Assembly (NCBI GenBank): GCA_012798935.1
Contig: JAAZMG010000191.1
Coordinates: 1-19,238 of the forward strand
Source: Tissierellia bacterium
Lineage (GTDB): Bacteria > Bacillota > Clostridia > Tissierellales > Tepidimicrobiaceae
Length of the DNA: 19,238 bases
Direction: 5' to 3'
The notes beneath the pieces are model-generated. The model did not search any database. It was not told where the DNA came from and saw only the letters and a list, made by a program, of their open reading frames with translations. The position numbers and the translations under genes are program-made. Of this stretch, positions 1 to 8,504 are shown one piece after another; positions within the stretch are counted from its first letter, which is position 1; each line of letters begins with the position of its first letter.

Positions 1-174
1 AAAGATTTATTTAAAGATACAAAGGATATAGATCCAAAGTTAAAAGGATATGTATCCATTGCCTATGGACTTAGAATAGTTGAAGGAGCAGGTGGCAAAT
101 TAAATCCTAAAGCGGAATTGAAAAGGGAAGACGGAGCCAATATGATTTACAACTATTTGTTTAGAGGGAAATAA
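1..174 (+). CDS. S-layer homology (SLH) domain protein, C-terminal fragment
   Basis: The window opens inside this gene, in frame from base 1, and it ends at a TAA. The 57 visible residues contain one SLH unit: a KDLFKDT start, then YVSIAYGLRIVEGAGGKLNP and a KREDGANMIYNYLF helix. SLH domains anchor exported proteins to pyruvylated secondary cell-wall polymer in Gram-positive bacteria. A C-terminal SLH block at the very end of a protein is a usual arrangement. The rest of the protein lies to the left and its function cannot be judged. A hairpin terminator follows, so it is not co-transcribed with the Wadjet genes. Confidence 0.85.
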   Translation, partial: KDLFKDTKDIDPKLKGYVSIAYGLRIVEGAGGKLNPKAELKREDGANMIYNYLFRGK

Positions 175-190
175 GACAAAAATTAAAATC

Positions 191-216
191 AAAGCCGAAG
201 ATTTATCTTCGGCTTT
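191..216 (+). terminator. Hairpin terminator after the SLH gene
   Basis: This is a perfect 11-bp inverted repeat (AAAGCCGAAGA / TCTTCGGCTTT) with a 4-nt TTTA loop, 16 nt after the SLH stop codon. The T-tract on the plus strand is short and broken by AAAA, so termination may be only moderately strong. The flanking A-rich and T-rich arms would allow it to work on either strand. Confidence 0.8.
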
Positions 217-235
217 AAAATTTCTCAAAAACATA

Positions 236-289
236 CAAGGGTTTTGTGATAATATGTAGAATAGTAAGATAGATAACTATTATACGAGG
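236..289 (+). repeat. Left copy of a 54-nt promoter-leader direct repeat
   Basis: This segment matches 8083-8136. The first 31 positions differ at only three (6, 11 and 12), and 11 of the last 12 agree. In between, the two copies align after a 2-nt shift. The repeat contains the sigma-H-like promoter and runs up to the ribosome binding site. The two copies bracket the complete Wadjet operon. Confidence 0.8.
238..263 (+). promoter_or_regulatory. Sigma-H-like promoter of the Wadjet operon
   Basis: AGGGTTT (238-244), an 11-nt spacer and GTAGAATA (256-263) fit the sigma-H consensus (AGGAWWW, 11-12 nt, RnnGAAT) with one -35 mismatch. The start of jetD is 38 nt further on. The assignment to sigma-H rests on pattern matching and on two similar copies before the other operons in this window. 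A vegetative sigma-A reading is less good, because no TTGACA is present at the right distance. Confidence 0.6.
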
Positions 290-300
290 TCGGTGAAAGT

Positions 301-1386
301 ATGTACAATAAAATCATCAGATTTATGGATAACTATTATACAAATAGAAAGAGGAAACGATTTTATATTGAAGAATTGGAAGAGCACCTTGTTCATTCCT
401 ATAAGGGGAAAAGTGGGTATGAAAAAAATGGTGGATATTTAAGTTTATATAGAGGGTTGATAAAAGCAAAAGAAGCAGGATTAGTTAAAGAAATAAAAAA
501 CTCTAATTATAATGGGATGAATCCTCCTTTAAGAAACCGATGGGAGATAGTTATTAAGGAAAAACCTAATTTATGGGATAAAAGTGAAATGTTAAAGATG
601 TCAGATCTTTTAGACTTTAGCTATTATGAAAGACATCCAGAGTATCAGAATCATAAGGAATGGGAGTATATAATAAATATATATAAATTTTTAAAGAAAA
701 GAGAAAATAGACAGTGGGCTAGTGTAGAGGAAAGGTCTCTAGAGCTTTTCTACGATGAAAAGTTTTTATATCCTAGAAGAAAGGATAAAATTGACAATAA
801 AGTACTTATAAGATTGAACATCTCCAATGAAGATTTAAAGATGAAAAAGTATGGAGAGATGTTTATATATTGGAAAAGGGGAATAGAAAAAATTAAAAAG
901 GTAATAATCCTTGAAAATCACTCTACCTTTTTTTCCTATAAAAGGGCCTGTGAAATGGGGATTAATATTTTTGGGCAGATGCCTGATTTACTCATATTTG
1001 GTCAAGGAAAGAAGATAATAAATAGTTTTTCATTTATAGAAGAATTAGCCTCACCTTTAGAATTGGAAATACTATATTTTGGAGATATAGATCCGGAAGG
1101 ATTTAAGATATATAGAAGTTTTAAGGAAAGATATAAGGATTTGAATATTAAACTGCAACTAGAAGCTTATGTACATCTTCTTAATATTTCAAATAGGAAA
1201 TATCCCTGTGTAGGTCAAAAGAAAAATTATAAGGATTTAAACTTTGTATTAGACGAATTCTGTAGTCATTCTTTGGATCGGTATGGAGAAAAGCTAAAGG
1301 AGTTATGGGCGATGAATAATAGAATTCCTCAAGAGCTTATAAATTATGAATATATATTGAAGGGTGATATACATGGGGACTATTGA
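301..1386 (+). CDS. jetD: Wadjet subunit JetD (TOPRIM nuclease, DUF3322/DUF2220-like)
   Basis: JetD is the nuclease subunit of Wadjet, which cuts small closed-circular DNA such as plasmids once the SMC motor has extruded it. The C-terminal half carries a TOPRIM fold related to topoisomerase VI and Spo11. E205 lies in VIILENHSTFF and D262/D264 lie in YFGDIDPEGFKIY; these are the expected metal-binding acids. The end of the protein (LDRYGEKL...NNRIPQE) is like other DUF2220 proteins. The N-terminal 190 residues are rich in basic residues and resemble a DNA-binding arm. The length of 361 residues is normal for the family. The ATG at 301 follows GGTGAAAGT. JetD comes first in this operon; in type I Wadjet it is usually last. 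The next gene starts inside its last codons. Confidence 0.88.
   Translation: MYNKIIRFMDNYYTNRKRKRFYIEELEEHLVHSYKGKSGYEKNGGYLSLYRGLIKAKEAGLVKEIKNSNYNGMNPPLRNRWEIVIKEKPNLWDKSEMLKMSDLLDFSYYERHPEYQNHKEWEYIINIYKFLKKRENRQWASVEERSLELFYDEKFLYPRRKDKIDNKVLIRLNISNEDLKMKKYGEMFIYWKRGIEKIKKVIILENHSTFFSYKRACEMGINIFGQMPDLLIFGQGKKIINSFSFIEELASPLELEILYFGDIDPEGFKIYRSFKERYKDLNIKLQLEAYVHLLNISNRKYPCVGQKKNYKDLNFVLDEFCSHSLDRYGEKLKELWAMNNRIPQELINYEYILKGDIHGDY
1361..1366 (+). promoter_or_regulatory. Ribosome binding site fixing the jetA start
   Basis: AGGGTG lies six nt before the ATG at 1373. An upstream GTG at 1364 is in the same frame but lies inside this site and so cannot be the start. The site is inside jetD, which implies translational coupling. 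Confidence 0.6.
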
Positions 1387-2851
1387 AAAGGGTTTTTTTG
1401 ATAGAATGAAAAAAATTGAACCCATAAGAATGTTAGGTACAGGTATGGATGTAGGAGAACTTAATGAACTTGCCCATGAAATATGCTTTCTTCTTTTACT
1501 AAATATCTTTAGAAGGGAATTAACAGAAAATCCAAATAGGACAAGGGTAGATATGATTCAAATAGTGGAAGAGATAGTTAGGGAAATGAAGATAGAAGCT
1601 TCAATAGAAGATGTTGAAAGGATTGTGGATGGTACCCTATGGTATAGGGATCCTATAAGACAAGAAAATTTTAGCTCTACTATTTATAATGAAGAAACAG
1701 AAAATAGAGAAGAATATGTATTTAGATATTTAAAAGAGGATAGAGAACATAGCCAATGGGAACAAGGAGGACCTACTGTATATATGCTAACTGAAGAGTC
1801 CCAAGAGATGATATTTATAACTAGGGAAATACTAGAGGAATTTGGATTTGATATAGAGCAGTTTTACACCCTTCAGTTGATTAAAACGGGAAATTTTACA
1901 AAAGCTCAAAATAGCATAGATAATCTTATAGCTAGGGTTAGAACTTTAATTAGGAGAGAGAAAAACTATAGACAGGACATGGTAAGGGACCCTCAAGTTA
2001 TTTTTTTTGATAGGCAAAGGAACCCAAGAAAGACAGAAGAAGAGATAAGAAAACAATTTGAAGATGAACAAAAGGTATTTGATGATATGTTTTCTTGGAA
2101 AAGTAGATATGATTCACTTCCTAGGGACAAAAAGCTAGAAGCAGAGATTATGTTTGAGAATTTAGAAAAGGCAAGAATACTCCACGATAATTTAGCAAAA
2201 GTAGTTATGGAAAATATAGCCTATGAAATGGAGGTACGAGTAAAGTACCCTGAAAGCTTTTGGAAAACTTCAAATATTAGCTTTAAAAAAGATATTTGGA
2301 AAAATACCATAGTGAAAAATGGACTTAAAAATTTCGAACAGTTGGAATACATATTGTCCTCCCTTTTTTCTCCAGAAATTGAATTCATATTTCCCCTAGA
2401 CTGGGCTTGGGATGAGCAGATAGTAATAAGCTATTCCTCAGAGGAATTGGAGTTTGAGGAAGAAATAGAGGAGGAAAATTATTTTACTGAAGAAACGGAT
2501 TGGGAATTGATTGTTGAATTGTGGGAAGGGATATTTGACATTCTATTAAAAAAAGGGGAGTTTTCCATAGAAGAATTAAATAAAATAGACAATAATATAA
2601 AGAGAAAATGGCTTATGCAAAGGGAAAATATTGAACTATTTATGATGTTCGCTATATCTGAAGTAGTTTTAGCCCCAAATTTTGAAGGTATAGATGAAAG
2701 GTTAAAGCTTTTTAACTTGTTGTGTCAAAAGGATGAAAGATATAAATCCCTTAATGGGAAAAGGCTAAAAAGTAAAATTGAAAGGGATAAAAAACCACTT
2801 TTATGGGAAGAAGTGTTTATATCTCCCTATACCATATATCTAGAGGAGTGA
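1373..2851 (+). CDS. jetA: Wadjet subunit JetA (kleisin-like, MukF-related role)
   Basis: JetA is the kleisin-like subunit that links the SMC heads and holds the KITE subunits. The protein (492 residues from the ATG at 1373) begins MGTIEKGFFDRMKKIEPIRM and has a mostly helical N-terminal region with winged-helix character at about 25-180 (NELAHEICFLLLLNIFRREL, YVFRYLKEDREHSQW). A charged helical middle follows (about 180-290), then an acidic linker (ELEFEEEIEEENYF) and a helical C-terminal domain. It looks like the family annotated as Wadjet JetA family, found with DUF6063-type JetB, which I associate with type II; the type is a recollection. It overlaps jetD by 14 nt and ends 4 nt before jetB. 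Confidence 0.8.
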   Translation: MGTIEKGFFDRMKKIEPIRMLGTGMDVGELNELAHEICFLLLLNIFRRELTENPNRTRVDMIQIVEEIVREMKIEASIEDVERIVDGTLWYRDPIRQENFSSTIYNEETENREEYVFRYLKEDREHSQWEQGGPTVYMLTEESQEMIFITREILEEFGFDIEQFYTLQLIKTGNFTKAQNSIDNLIARVRTLIRREKNYRQDMVRDPQVIFFDRQRNPRKTEEEIRKQFEDEQKVFDDMFSWKSRYDSLPRDKKLEAEIMFENLEKARILHDNLAKVVMENIAYEMEVRVKYPESFWKTSNISFKKDIWKNTIVKNGLKNFEQLEYILSSLFSPEIEFIFPLDWAWDEQIVISYSSEELEFEEEIEEENYFTEETDWELIVELWEGIFDILLKKGEFSIEELNKIDNNIKRKWLMQRENIELFMMFAISEVVLAPNFEGIDERLKLFNLLCQKDERYKSLNGKRLKSKIERDKKPLLWEEVFISPYTIYLEE

Positions 2852-2855
2852 TAAA

Positions 2856-3608
2856 ATGGGATATTCAAATGAAAATCTTCAAAAAGCCTCTAAGGTTTTT
2901 TTCTATCTTTTAAAGAATAAAATAGTACCTGTCAATGATGCTTTAGGCAACGAATATATGGAAAATCTTGAAGTAAGAGAAATAGTTAAAACCATGGCAG
3001 ATGAAGCTGAATTATTGGTTTTTCATGCTGGTGGCAATATACATTTAGTAAGTAGCCCTAATGATTCTATTTTTTCTACTTCTTATACTCATATGAAAAG
3101 TAAATATAAAGGATTGAAGAGAAAAAAACATTTCTATTTAGCAAATATTATTATATGTATATTTTTGTCGGAAATCGATAAGGAAAAGTTTATTAGAGTT
3201 AGAGCAGAGGAAGAGGGCATATCCTATTATAAACTAGAGGATATTATTACAAAGACCATTGAGTCTTGGAAAAAAAGAGCTGATGAAGAAGAAAATTTCA
3301 CAAAGGATTGGGCCTTAGCCATTGATGATATATATACCCTATGGATGGTAGAGTTTTCCTATTCTAAACCTTCAAAAAGTGAAGAGCTTCCATTTAGTAT
3401 TTCATTAGATACGAGGCTCGGATTTATTCATGAAGCCTTAAAACCTCTTAAAGATGAAGGCCTTATTCTTACCATGATTAAAGAATCTAGAATAATACCT
3501 AAGGAAGAACTTTATGAAAGGATGGATTATCTATACCATAGGCAGGAAAGATATGAAGAGATAATGAATCTTATAGAGGATACTAAGGAGGAGTTTGAAG
3601 ATGCCTAG
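2856..3608 (+). CDS. jetB: Wadjet subunit JetB (KITE/MukE-like, DUF6063-type)
   Basis: This 250-residue protein lies between JetA and the SMC ATPase, where KITE subunits of MukBEF-like complexes are encoded. It starts MGYSNENLQKASKVFFYLL and has two apparent winged-helix parts: about 5-70, ending in the beta hairpin AELLVFHAGGNIHLV, and about 185-235, containing LGFIHEALKPLKDEGLIL. KITE dimers bind the kleisin and DNA. I place it in the DUF6063 family from general resemblance and context; I could not run a profile search. AGAGGAG lies 7 nt before the ATG. The stop codon overlaps the first 8 nt of jetC. Confidence 0.75.
   Translation: MGYSNENLQKASKVFFYLLKNKIVPVNDALGNEYMENLEVREIVKTMADEAELLVFHAGGNIHLVSSPNDSIFSTSYTHMKSKYKGLKRKKHFYLANIIICIFLSEIDKEKFIRVRAEEEGISYYKLEDIITKTIESWKKRADEEENFTKDWALAIDDIYTLWMVEFSYSKPSKSEELPFSISLDTRLGFIHEALKPLKDEGLILTMIKESRIIPKEELYERMDYLYHRQERYEEIMNLIEDTKEEFEDA
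3585..3591 (+). promoter_or_regulatory. Ribosome binding site fixing the jetC start
   Basis: AAGGAGG, close to perfect, lies 9 nt before the ATG at 3601. A TTG at 3595 is in frame but only 3 nt away from the site, which is too close. The site is within jetB, so translation of the two is coupled. Confidence 0.7.
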
Positions 3609-6600
3609 GATTTCTAAAATCAGATTGGTTGGTTGTAAATATGATGGGTTTAAAAAGGGACATAAAAACTCCATATATGATTTAACTAAAGATGGAGAAC
3701 CAGACCATACCCTTTTCACATTAAAAAATGGTGGAGGGAAAGGGGTTATGATGCAAATAATATTTCAAATTATGATGCCAGGAACTAGATGGGGTAAGAA
3801 CAATGGCAATAAGATAACTTCCATGTTCTATGATCATAAAGGTAGATTAAATCCTTATACCTTCCATGTTTTACTTGAATGGAAACTGGATACCATACCA
3901 GAAAAATGGCTTATTACGGGAATAGCTATGAAGGCCTATAAAAGGAATACCATAAAGAGTGAAGAAGATGATGAAAAGGTTGGGTTGAACTTCTTCTTAT
4001 ATACCTATGAACATGAAGGAAACAATTTTTATACTATAGAAAACATACCAGTCTATGATAAGGATAATGAAAAATCTATAGAATATGAAGAATTTGAAAA
4101 ATTTATTGATGAAAACAATAGGGATTTTGTAAAATATTCTCAATCTAGTGTTAGAAGGCTGGATTCAAGGTATTATGAATATATGAAAAAATGGGGAATG
4201 TATAAATCTGAATGGGAAATACTGAAGATTATCAACAAAGTAGAAGGTGGGATAGGGGATTATTTTGAAAAGGCAACAGATAATAAAGCTGTATTTGATA
4301 AACTAATACTTCCTGCCATATCGGAAAATATGAAAAACTATGATTATGAAGAAAACAGTCTAAAGGATATGTTTAGGAGCAATTTATATATAACTAAAAA
4401 CTTGCCTAAATTATTAAAACGGGAAGGGGACTATAGGGATTTAATCATAGCTATAAATCCACTTATAGAAAATGCAGATATAGGTTCCAAAATTTTAGAC
4501 ATGAAGGAAAGATGTGTTGCTGATGGAAATGATCTATATTTTATATTAAAAGATGAAGAAAAAAATGTAGAAAAGGATATAGAAAACTGGAAAAATGAAA
4601 TAAGAAAAGGAAAGAAAAAGGAAGAGGAACTTTTATTTGAAAGGGCCAATTTAGAATATGCAGAAATAAATAGGGATATAAAGGAGATTGAAAATCAAAA
4701 TAAAGAATTAGAAACTAAGATAAAGGAAAAGGAAAATATAACCGACGATCTATTAAAGGAAAAAAAGCTATATGAAATAAATAAAATATTAGTATATAAA
4801 AACAAATATGAACTTTCTTTAAAGGAGAAAATAGATGAAAAGGAAAGATTGATAGAGATTTTAGATCTAGAGGATACCAAAAAAAGGGTGGAAGAATTAG
4901 ATGAGAGAATAAGAGGAAAATGGAAGGATTTAAAAAATAAATGGGGATATACTCCTATTAATTATTCAAGCTATAAAAACTATCTTAATAGAGAGTTAGA
5001 AAAAGAAAGAACCAATATGGAGAAGGTAAAAACAGTAGAGAAGGGATTACAAAACGAAATAAACAAATTTTTAATCAAAGAGGAAGAGCTTGAAGAGGGA
5101 TTTAAAAATCTATCAAATATATTTGATCCCTTTAGGATGAATTTTCCTGAAAAACTTCTAGAGGATATGGAAACCGAACTTAAAGATAGTATAGATAATA
5201 TAAAAAAATCTAATACTGAAATAGATAAAAAAGAACAAAATATAAATAATTTAAGGATATTAAAGAATAAAGTTGGATTAAATATAGAAAATGAAAAAGA
5301 CAAACTAAAAGATCTAAAAAAACAGTTAAATAGTATAGAAAAAACAGAAAAGGAGTTAAAGAGAAGGATATCCTGGGAATTAGGCCTTGACGATATAAGA
5401 GAAGTGATGACTCCTACATGGATTGAGGAAAAATTATATAAGATAGAAATTCTTTTAGAGGATAAACAAAAAAGAGTCCAAAAATTGCAAAAAGACCTTT
5501 GGGAAAAGAATATAGATAAGACTTTAAATAGGGATAGGGATTGCTGGATACCTAATAAGGACATATTAGATCTTAAGGAAAGGATAGGAGCTATAGGAAT
5601 AAATGTAGAAACTGGAATGGAGTTTTTGACCAATTTAAAGAAGGAAGAGATAGATAATATATTAAAAAACAACCCTTCTTTCATATATGGATTGGTTATT
5701 AGCAATAAAGAAGATTGGAAAGTAATAGAAAAGGCTATAGATAATGAAATTTTAATCCATAGTCTAGTTCCCATATATTTAAGAACAGATATGAATCAGA
5801 TAGGTGAGAAGGAATATAGATTAATTTATAATGAAGGATATAATTTTATCAATAGTTCAAATTATATTGAATGGATAGACAATATATATATAGAATGTGG
5901 AGAGATAGAAAAGACTATTGACATAATGAAGGAAGGGATTAGAAATTTAGGTCAATTGATTAATGATATTAAAAATTGGACTTTACAAAAAAACTCTTTT
6001 CAGATACGAGAGGATATAAATGAACATAAAAACAATATTGAGGACTTAGAACAAAAAGAAAGAGATATAAATAGTAAAATATATGAAGAAGATAAAAATC
6101 TAGTTATAATAAAGAATAAATTGAAGGATTTAAATGAACAAAAGGAAAGGTTAAAGATTCATATAGATAAATTAGAAAAATATGTAGAAAGAAAAATAGC
6201 AGTTGAGAAGGAAAGGATTACTTATGAAGAAAATTTAGAAAAGATTAGGGATATCAATAATAAAATAAAAGAAATAGAGAAGGAAATAGATATTATAAAG
6301 AGTAGAAAAGGGTCTAATGATATTGAATATAGGAAATGGGAAATAGAAATAGAAGAAAAATTAAAATCTATTAAAGAGGTAGTACCAGAAGCTAAAGTTG
6401 ATTTTAATGCTGTGGAGGATGTACAAATTATAAATATGCCCTCCTATTATATAGAAGGAGAAGATATATTTATTGATTTAGAAGAGAGGAAGGCTTTAGC
6501 TGGCGATTTTGAAAAAAGGAATTCTCAGCTAATAGTTATTCAAAAGGATATAGAAAACTTCCATGAAAAAATAGAAAATACTATAGAAGAATTAGAAAAA

Positions 6601-8076
6601 ATAGATAAGCTTTGGAAAAACTATAAATGTCTAGAAATGCCCTTAAATGAAATAAATATAATAATTAGGGAGATAGAAAAGAGTTTAAAATCACATGAAA
6701 TAGAATATTCTAATTTAATATCACAAAGGGATAAATTAGCTGGAATCCTAGAAGTAAAAAGAGAATCTATTATAAAGATTGGAAACAAGATACAAAAGAC
6801 TTTTGGTATAGCCCCTAAACTTTGGGAAGGAGTAAATCTTTTACAAAAGAATATAGATATAGAAGAGGAATTAAAAGATAATAAAAACTTTTTAAATGAA
6901 GCAGAAAATATTTTAGAGGAAAGAAAAGAATATAAAGCTAGTTTAAATGAACATATTTTTACTTTAAAAATGTATAAGGAAATAGACTTCCATAAAGGGA
7001 AGATGAACAATATATTAAAGGACAAATTTATTAGAAATCCAAGGGAAGAGGTGGAAGGATGGGTTAAAAGATATAAGGAAATAGAGGATAGATTATTAAG
7101 AGAAATTGAAAAGGGAGAAGAGCATTTAAAGGTTTTTGAAGAAAATGTTCAAACTAAAGTATATGATGAACTTTTAAAAGAAAGGATACTTAATGAAATA
7201 AAAAAGGTAAATATGGACAGATTTAAAAGGAATTTAGAATCCTTTAACAGCATGAAGAACCATTTTCAAATGGAATTAAATACCCTATCCATGGATAAAG
7301 AAAAAGCAGAACAAGCAAGAAATCAGTGGGCTATTAGGGCTTCTAAGAGGGTTTTAAAGATAATAGAATCCTTAAAAGAGATGGTTGCTGGGATGGTATA
7401 TATAAATCAAAATGGATATTCTTTTCCCCTTGTAAAATTAAGAGGAGAAGAAAGACTTCCTAGAGAAGAAGAGGATATATTGTATCTATTAAAAGAATAT
7501 TTTGTAGAAGCTATAGAAAAGGTTTTTGAAGGAAATGAGAATATTGAAGATATTGATGATAAAGCATTAGATGGACTTATGGGGGATAGGGCTATATTTT
7601 CTAAGGCTATTCAAGGAAGATACCCAGTCCTTATGGTTTACAAGATGACTGAGAAAAATGAATTTAAGTATGCAAAACCTAGAGATTATTATTATACAAC
7701 CTGGGAAGCTATAAATAAAGGGGAAGGGGATCTGCCTGAAGGAAGTGGAGGGGAAACCGTATCTGTAAACACCTTTGTCATAATGATGCTTATGAACTAT
7801 AAAAAAAGATATGTTGGAAATGAAAACCCATGGACAGTTTTAATACTTGACAATCCTTTTGGAAAAGCTTCTGCCAAACATATACTAGACCCTATATTTG
7901 AAATTGGGAATAAGTTAAATTTCCAAATAATAGCCTTTGCAGCCCCTGAAATTATAAAGGTAGAAATAAGTGAAAGATTCCCTGTATTTTGGGAATTGAG
8001 AATTGGAGATAGGGATAAGGATGGACTGGTTACTGGGAATGTAATCTATGGAGGAAGGAAGCTATTTATTCCTTAA
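3601..8076 (+). CDS. jetC: Wadjet SMC-family ATPase JetC (MukB-like)
   Basis: JetC is the SMC-type motor of Wadjet that extrudes DNA loops using ATP. The 1491 residues have the SMC plan. An N-terminal half of the ATPase head contains a P-loop-like FTLKNGGGKGVMMQ (K47). Long coiled coils follow from about 300 to 600, very rich in Lys, Glu, Ile and Asn. A hinge-like, less charged globular part lies at about 625-760. Coiled coils return from about 780 to 1260. The C-terminal head half has signature SGGE (1382-1385) and Walker B-like TVLILDNPFG (1412-1421). The residue after the P-loop lysine is Gly, not Ser/Thr, and the acid after the Walker B Asp is Asn. Both may be typical of this subfamily. 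The frame is intact through the whole gene, so the system appears functional. The start at 3601 is chosen for its ribosome binding site. Confidence 0.88.
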   Translation: MPRISKIRLVGCKYDGFKKGHKNSIYDLTKDGEPDHTLFTLKNGGGKGVMMQIIFQIMMPGTRWGKNNGNKITSMFYDHKGRLNPYTFHVLLEWKLDTIPEKWLITGIAMKAYKRNTIKSEEDDEKVGLNFFLYTYEHEGNNFYTIENIPVYDKDNEKSIEYEEFEKFIDENNRDFVKYSQSSVRRLDSRYYEYMKKWGMYKSEWEILKIINKVEGGIGDYFEKATDNKAVFDKLILPAISENMKNYDYEENSLKDMFRSNLYITKNLPKLLKREGDYRDLIIAINPLIENADIGSKILDMKERCVADGNDLYFILKDEEKNVEKDIENWKNEIRKGKKKEEELLFERANLEYAEINRDIKEIENQNKELETKIKEKENITDDLLKEKKLYEINKILVYKNKYELSLKEKIDEKERLIEILDLEDTKKRVEELDERIRGKWKDLKNKWGYTPINYSSYKNYLNRELEKERTNMEKVKTVEKGLQNEINKFLIKEEELEEGFKNLSNIFDPFRMNFPEKLLEDMETELKDSIDNIKKSNTEIDKKEQNINNLRILKNKVGLNIENEKDKLKDLKKQLNSIEKTEKELKRRISWELGLDDIREVMTPTWIEEKLYKIEILLEDKQKRVQKLQKDLWEKNIDKTLNRDRDCWIPNKDILDLKERIGAIGINVETGMEFLTNLKKEEIDNILKNNPSFIYGLVISNKEDWKVIEKAIDNEILIHSLVPIYLRTDMNQIGEKEYRLIYNEGYNFINSSNYIEWIDNIYIECGEIEKTIDIMKEGIRNLGQLINDIKNWTLQKNSFQIREDINEHKNNIEDLEQKERDINSKIYEEDKNLVIIKNKLKDLNEQKERLKIHIDKLEKYVERKIAVEKERITYEENLEKIRDINNKIKEIEKEIDIIKSRKGSNDIEYRKWEIEIEEKLKSIKEVVPEAKVDFNAVEDVQIINMPSYYIEGEDIFIDLEERKALAGDFEKRNSQLIVIQKDIENFHEKIENTIEELEKIDKLWKNYKCLEMPLNEINIIIREIEKSLKSHEIEYSNLISQRDKLAGILEVKRESIIKIGNKIQKTFGIAPKLWEGVNLLQKNIDIEEELKDNKNFLNEAENILEERKEYKASLNEHIFTLKMYKEIDFHKGKMNNILKDKFIRNPREEVEGWVKRYKEIEDRLLREIEKGEEHLKVFEENVQTKVYDELLKERILNEIKKVNMDRFKRNLESFNSMKNHFQMELNTLSMDKEKAEQARNQWAIRASKRVLKIIESLKEMVAGMVYINQNGYSFPLVKLRGEERLPREEEDILYLLKEYFVEAIEKVFEGNENIEDIDDKALDGLMGDRAIFSKAIQGRYPVLMVYKMTEKNEFKYAKPRDYYYTTWEAINKGEGDLPEGSGGETVSVNTFVIMMLMNYKKRYVGNENPWTVLILDNPFGKASAKHILDPIFEIGNKLNFQIIAFAAPEIIKVEISERFPVFWELRIGDRDKDGLVTGNVIYGGRKLFIP

Positions 8077-8082
8077 AAATAA

Positions 8083-8136
8083 CAAGGATTTTACGATAAT
8101 ATGTAGAATAGTATAGATAAGACATATTATACAAGG
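8083..8136 (+). repeat. Right copy of the 54-nt promoter-leader direct repeat
   Basis: This partner of 236-289 lies in the 70-nt gap between jetC and the folate operon. The two copies are 7,847 nt apart. Both contain the sigma-H-like promoter and end next to the ribosome binding site of the following gene. Confidence 0.8.
8085..8110 (+). promoter_or_regulatory. Sigma-H-like promoter of the folate operon
   Basis: AGGATTT (8085-8091), an 11-nt spacer and GTAGAATA (8103-8110) match the sigma-H consensus fully. The start codon of the first folate gene is 37 nt further on. There is no convincing terminator between jetC and this promoter, so read-through from the Wadjet operon could also supply the folate genes. 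Confidence 0.65.
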
Positions 8137-8146
8137 AGAGGATTTA

Positions 8147-8503
8147 ATGATATTAATAAAGGAATTTGAATTTGATGCAGCTCACAATCTTGTTCATTAT
8201 CATGGCAAATGTGAAAATCTACATGGACATACCTATAAACTTGTAGTAAAGCTAGAAGGGCAGCCAGATGAAGAAGGAATGGTATTTGACTTTGTACAGC
8301 TTAAAGAATTAGTTAATGAAAAAATAATAGATAAATTTGATCATGCTTATTTAAACAATATCATTCCTCAACCTACTGCTGAAAATATAGCTGCATATGT
8401 GTGGGACAATCTTATAGATGATATTAATAGGGATAATTGTAGACTTTATGAAGTTCAAGTGTGGGAAACAAAGACTAGTGGAATAGTATACAGAGGTGAA
8501 TAA
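8147..8503 (+). CDS. PTPS/QueD-family enzyme, predicted PTPS-III (FolB bypass)
   Basis: This 118-residue protein belongs to the 6-pyruvoyltetrahydropterin synthase / 6-carboxytetrahydropterin synthase (QueD) family. Zinc ligands are H13 (FDAAHN) and H26/H28 (LHGH). The catalytic pair D65-H66 (KFDHAYLN) and the pterin-anchoring E107 (VQVWETKTS) are present. The catalytic Cys is C22, with Glu at 23 directly after it (KCENLHGH). A Glu replacing or accompanying this Cys marks PTPS-III proteins, which turn dihydroneopterin triphosphate into 6-hydroxymethyl-dihydropterin and replace FolB. It stands first in an operon with folE2, folP and folK and no folB, and no other queuosine gene is near. I therefore infer a folate role; automated annotation would probably call it queD. 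GGAGAGGATTTA precedes the ATG. Confidence 0.85.
   Translation: MILIKEFEFDAAHNLVHYHGKCENLHGHTYKLVVKLEGQPDEEGMVFDFVQLKELVNEKIIDKFDHAYLNNIIPQPTAENIAAYVWDNLIDDINRDNCRLYEVQVWETKTSGIVYRGE
8492..8498 (+). promoter_or_regulatory. Ribosome binding site fixing the folE2 start
   Basis: AGAGGTG lies 6 nt before the GTG at 8505. A GTG at 8496 is in frame but overlaps this site, so the later GTG is preferred. The site is inside the preceding gene, which ends at 8503. Confidence 0.6.
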
Positions 8504-8504
8504 T

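Noticed and set aside
4980..5774. 264-codon open frame on the minus strand
   Set aside because: It lies wholly opposite the jetC coiled-coil region. Its Ser/Phe/Leu/Ile-rich product is the mirror of Lys/Glu/Asn-rich codons and has no domain.
6621..7025. 134-codon open frame on the minus strand
   Set aside because: Same reason: a compositional shadow of jetC, without its own ribosome binding site or recognisable motif.
8055..8074. Inverted repeat AAGGAA / TTCCTT at the end of jetC as a terminator
   Set aside because: The stem is only 6 bp with an 8-nt loop, lies inside the coding sequence and is followed by A residues, not T.
8147..8503. Queuosine pathway QueD
   Set aside because: The fold fits, but Glu next to the catalytic Cys, the folate neighbours, the absence of folB here and the lack of other que genes favour the folate role. 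QueD activity is not fully excluded.
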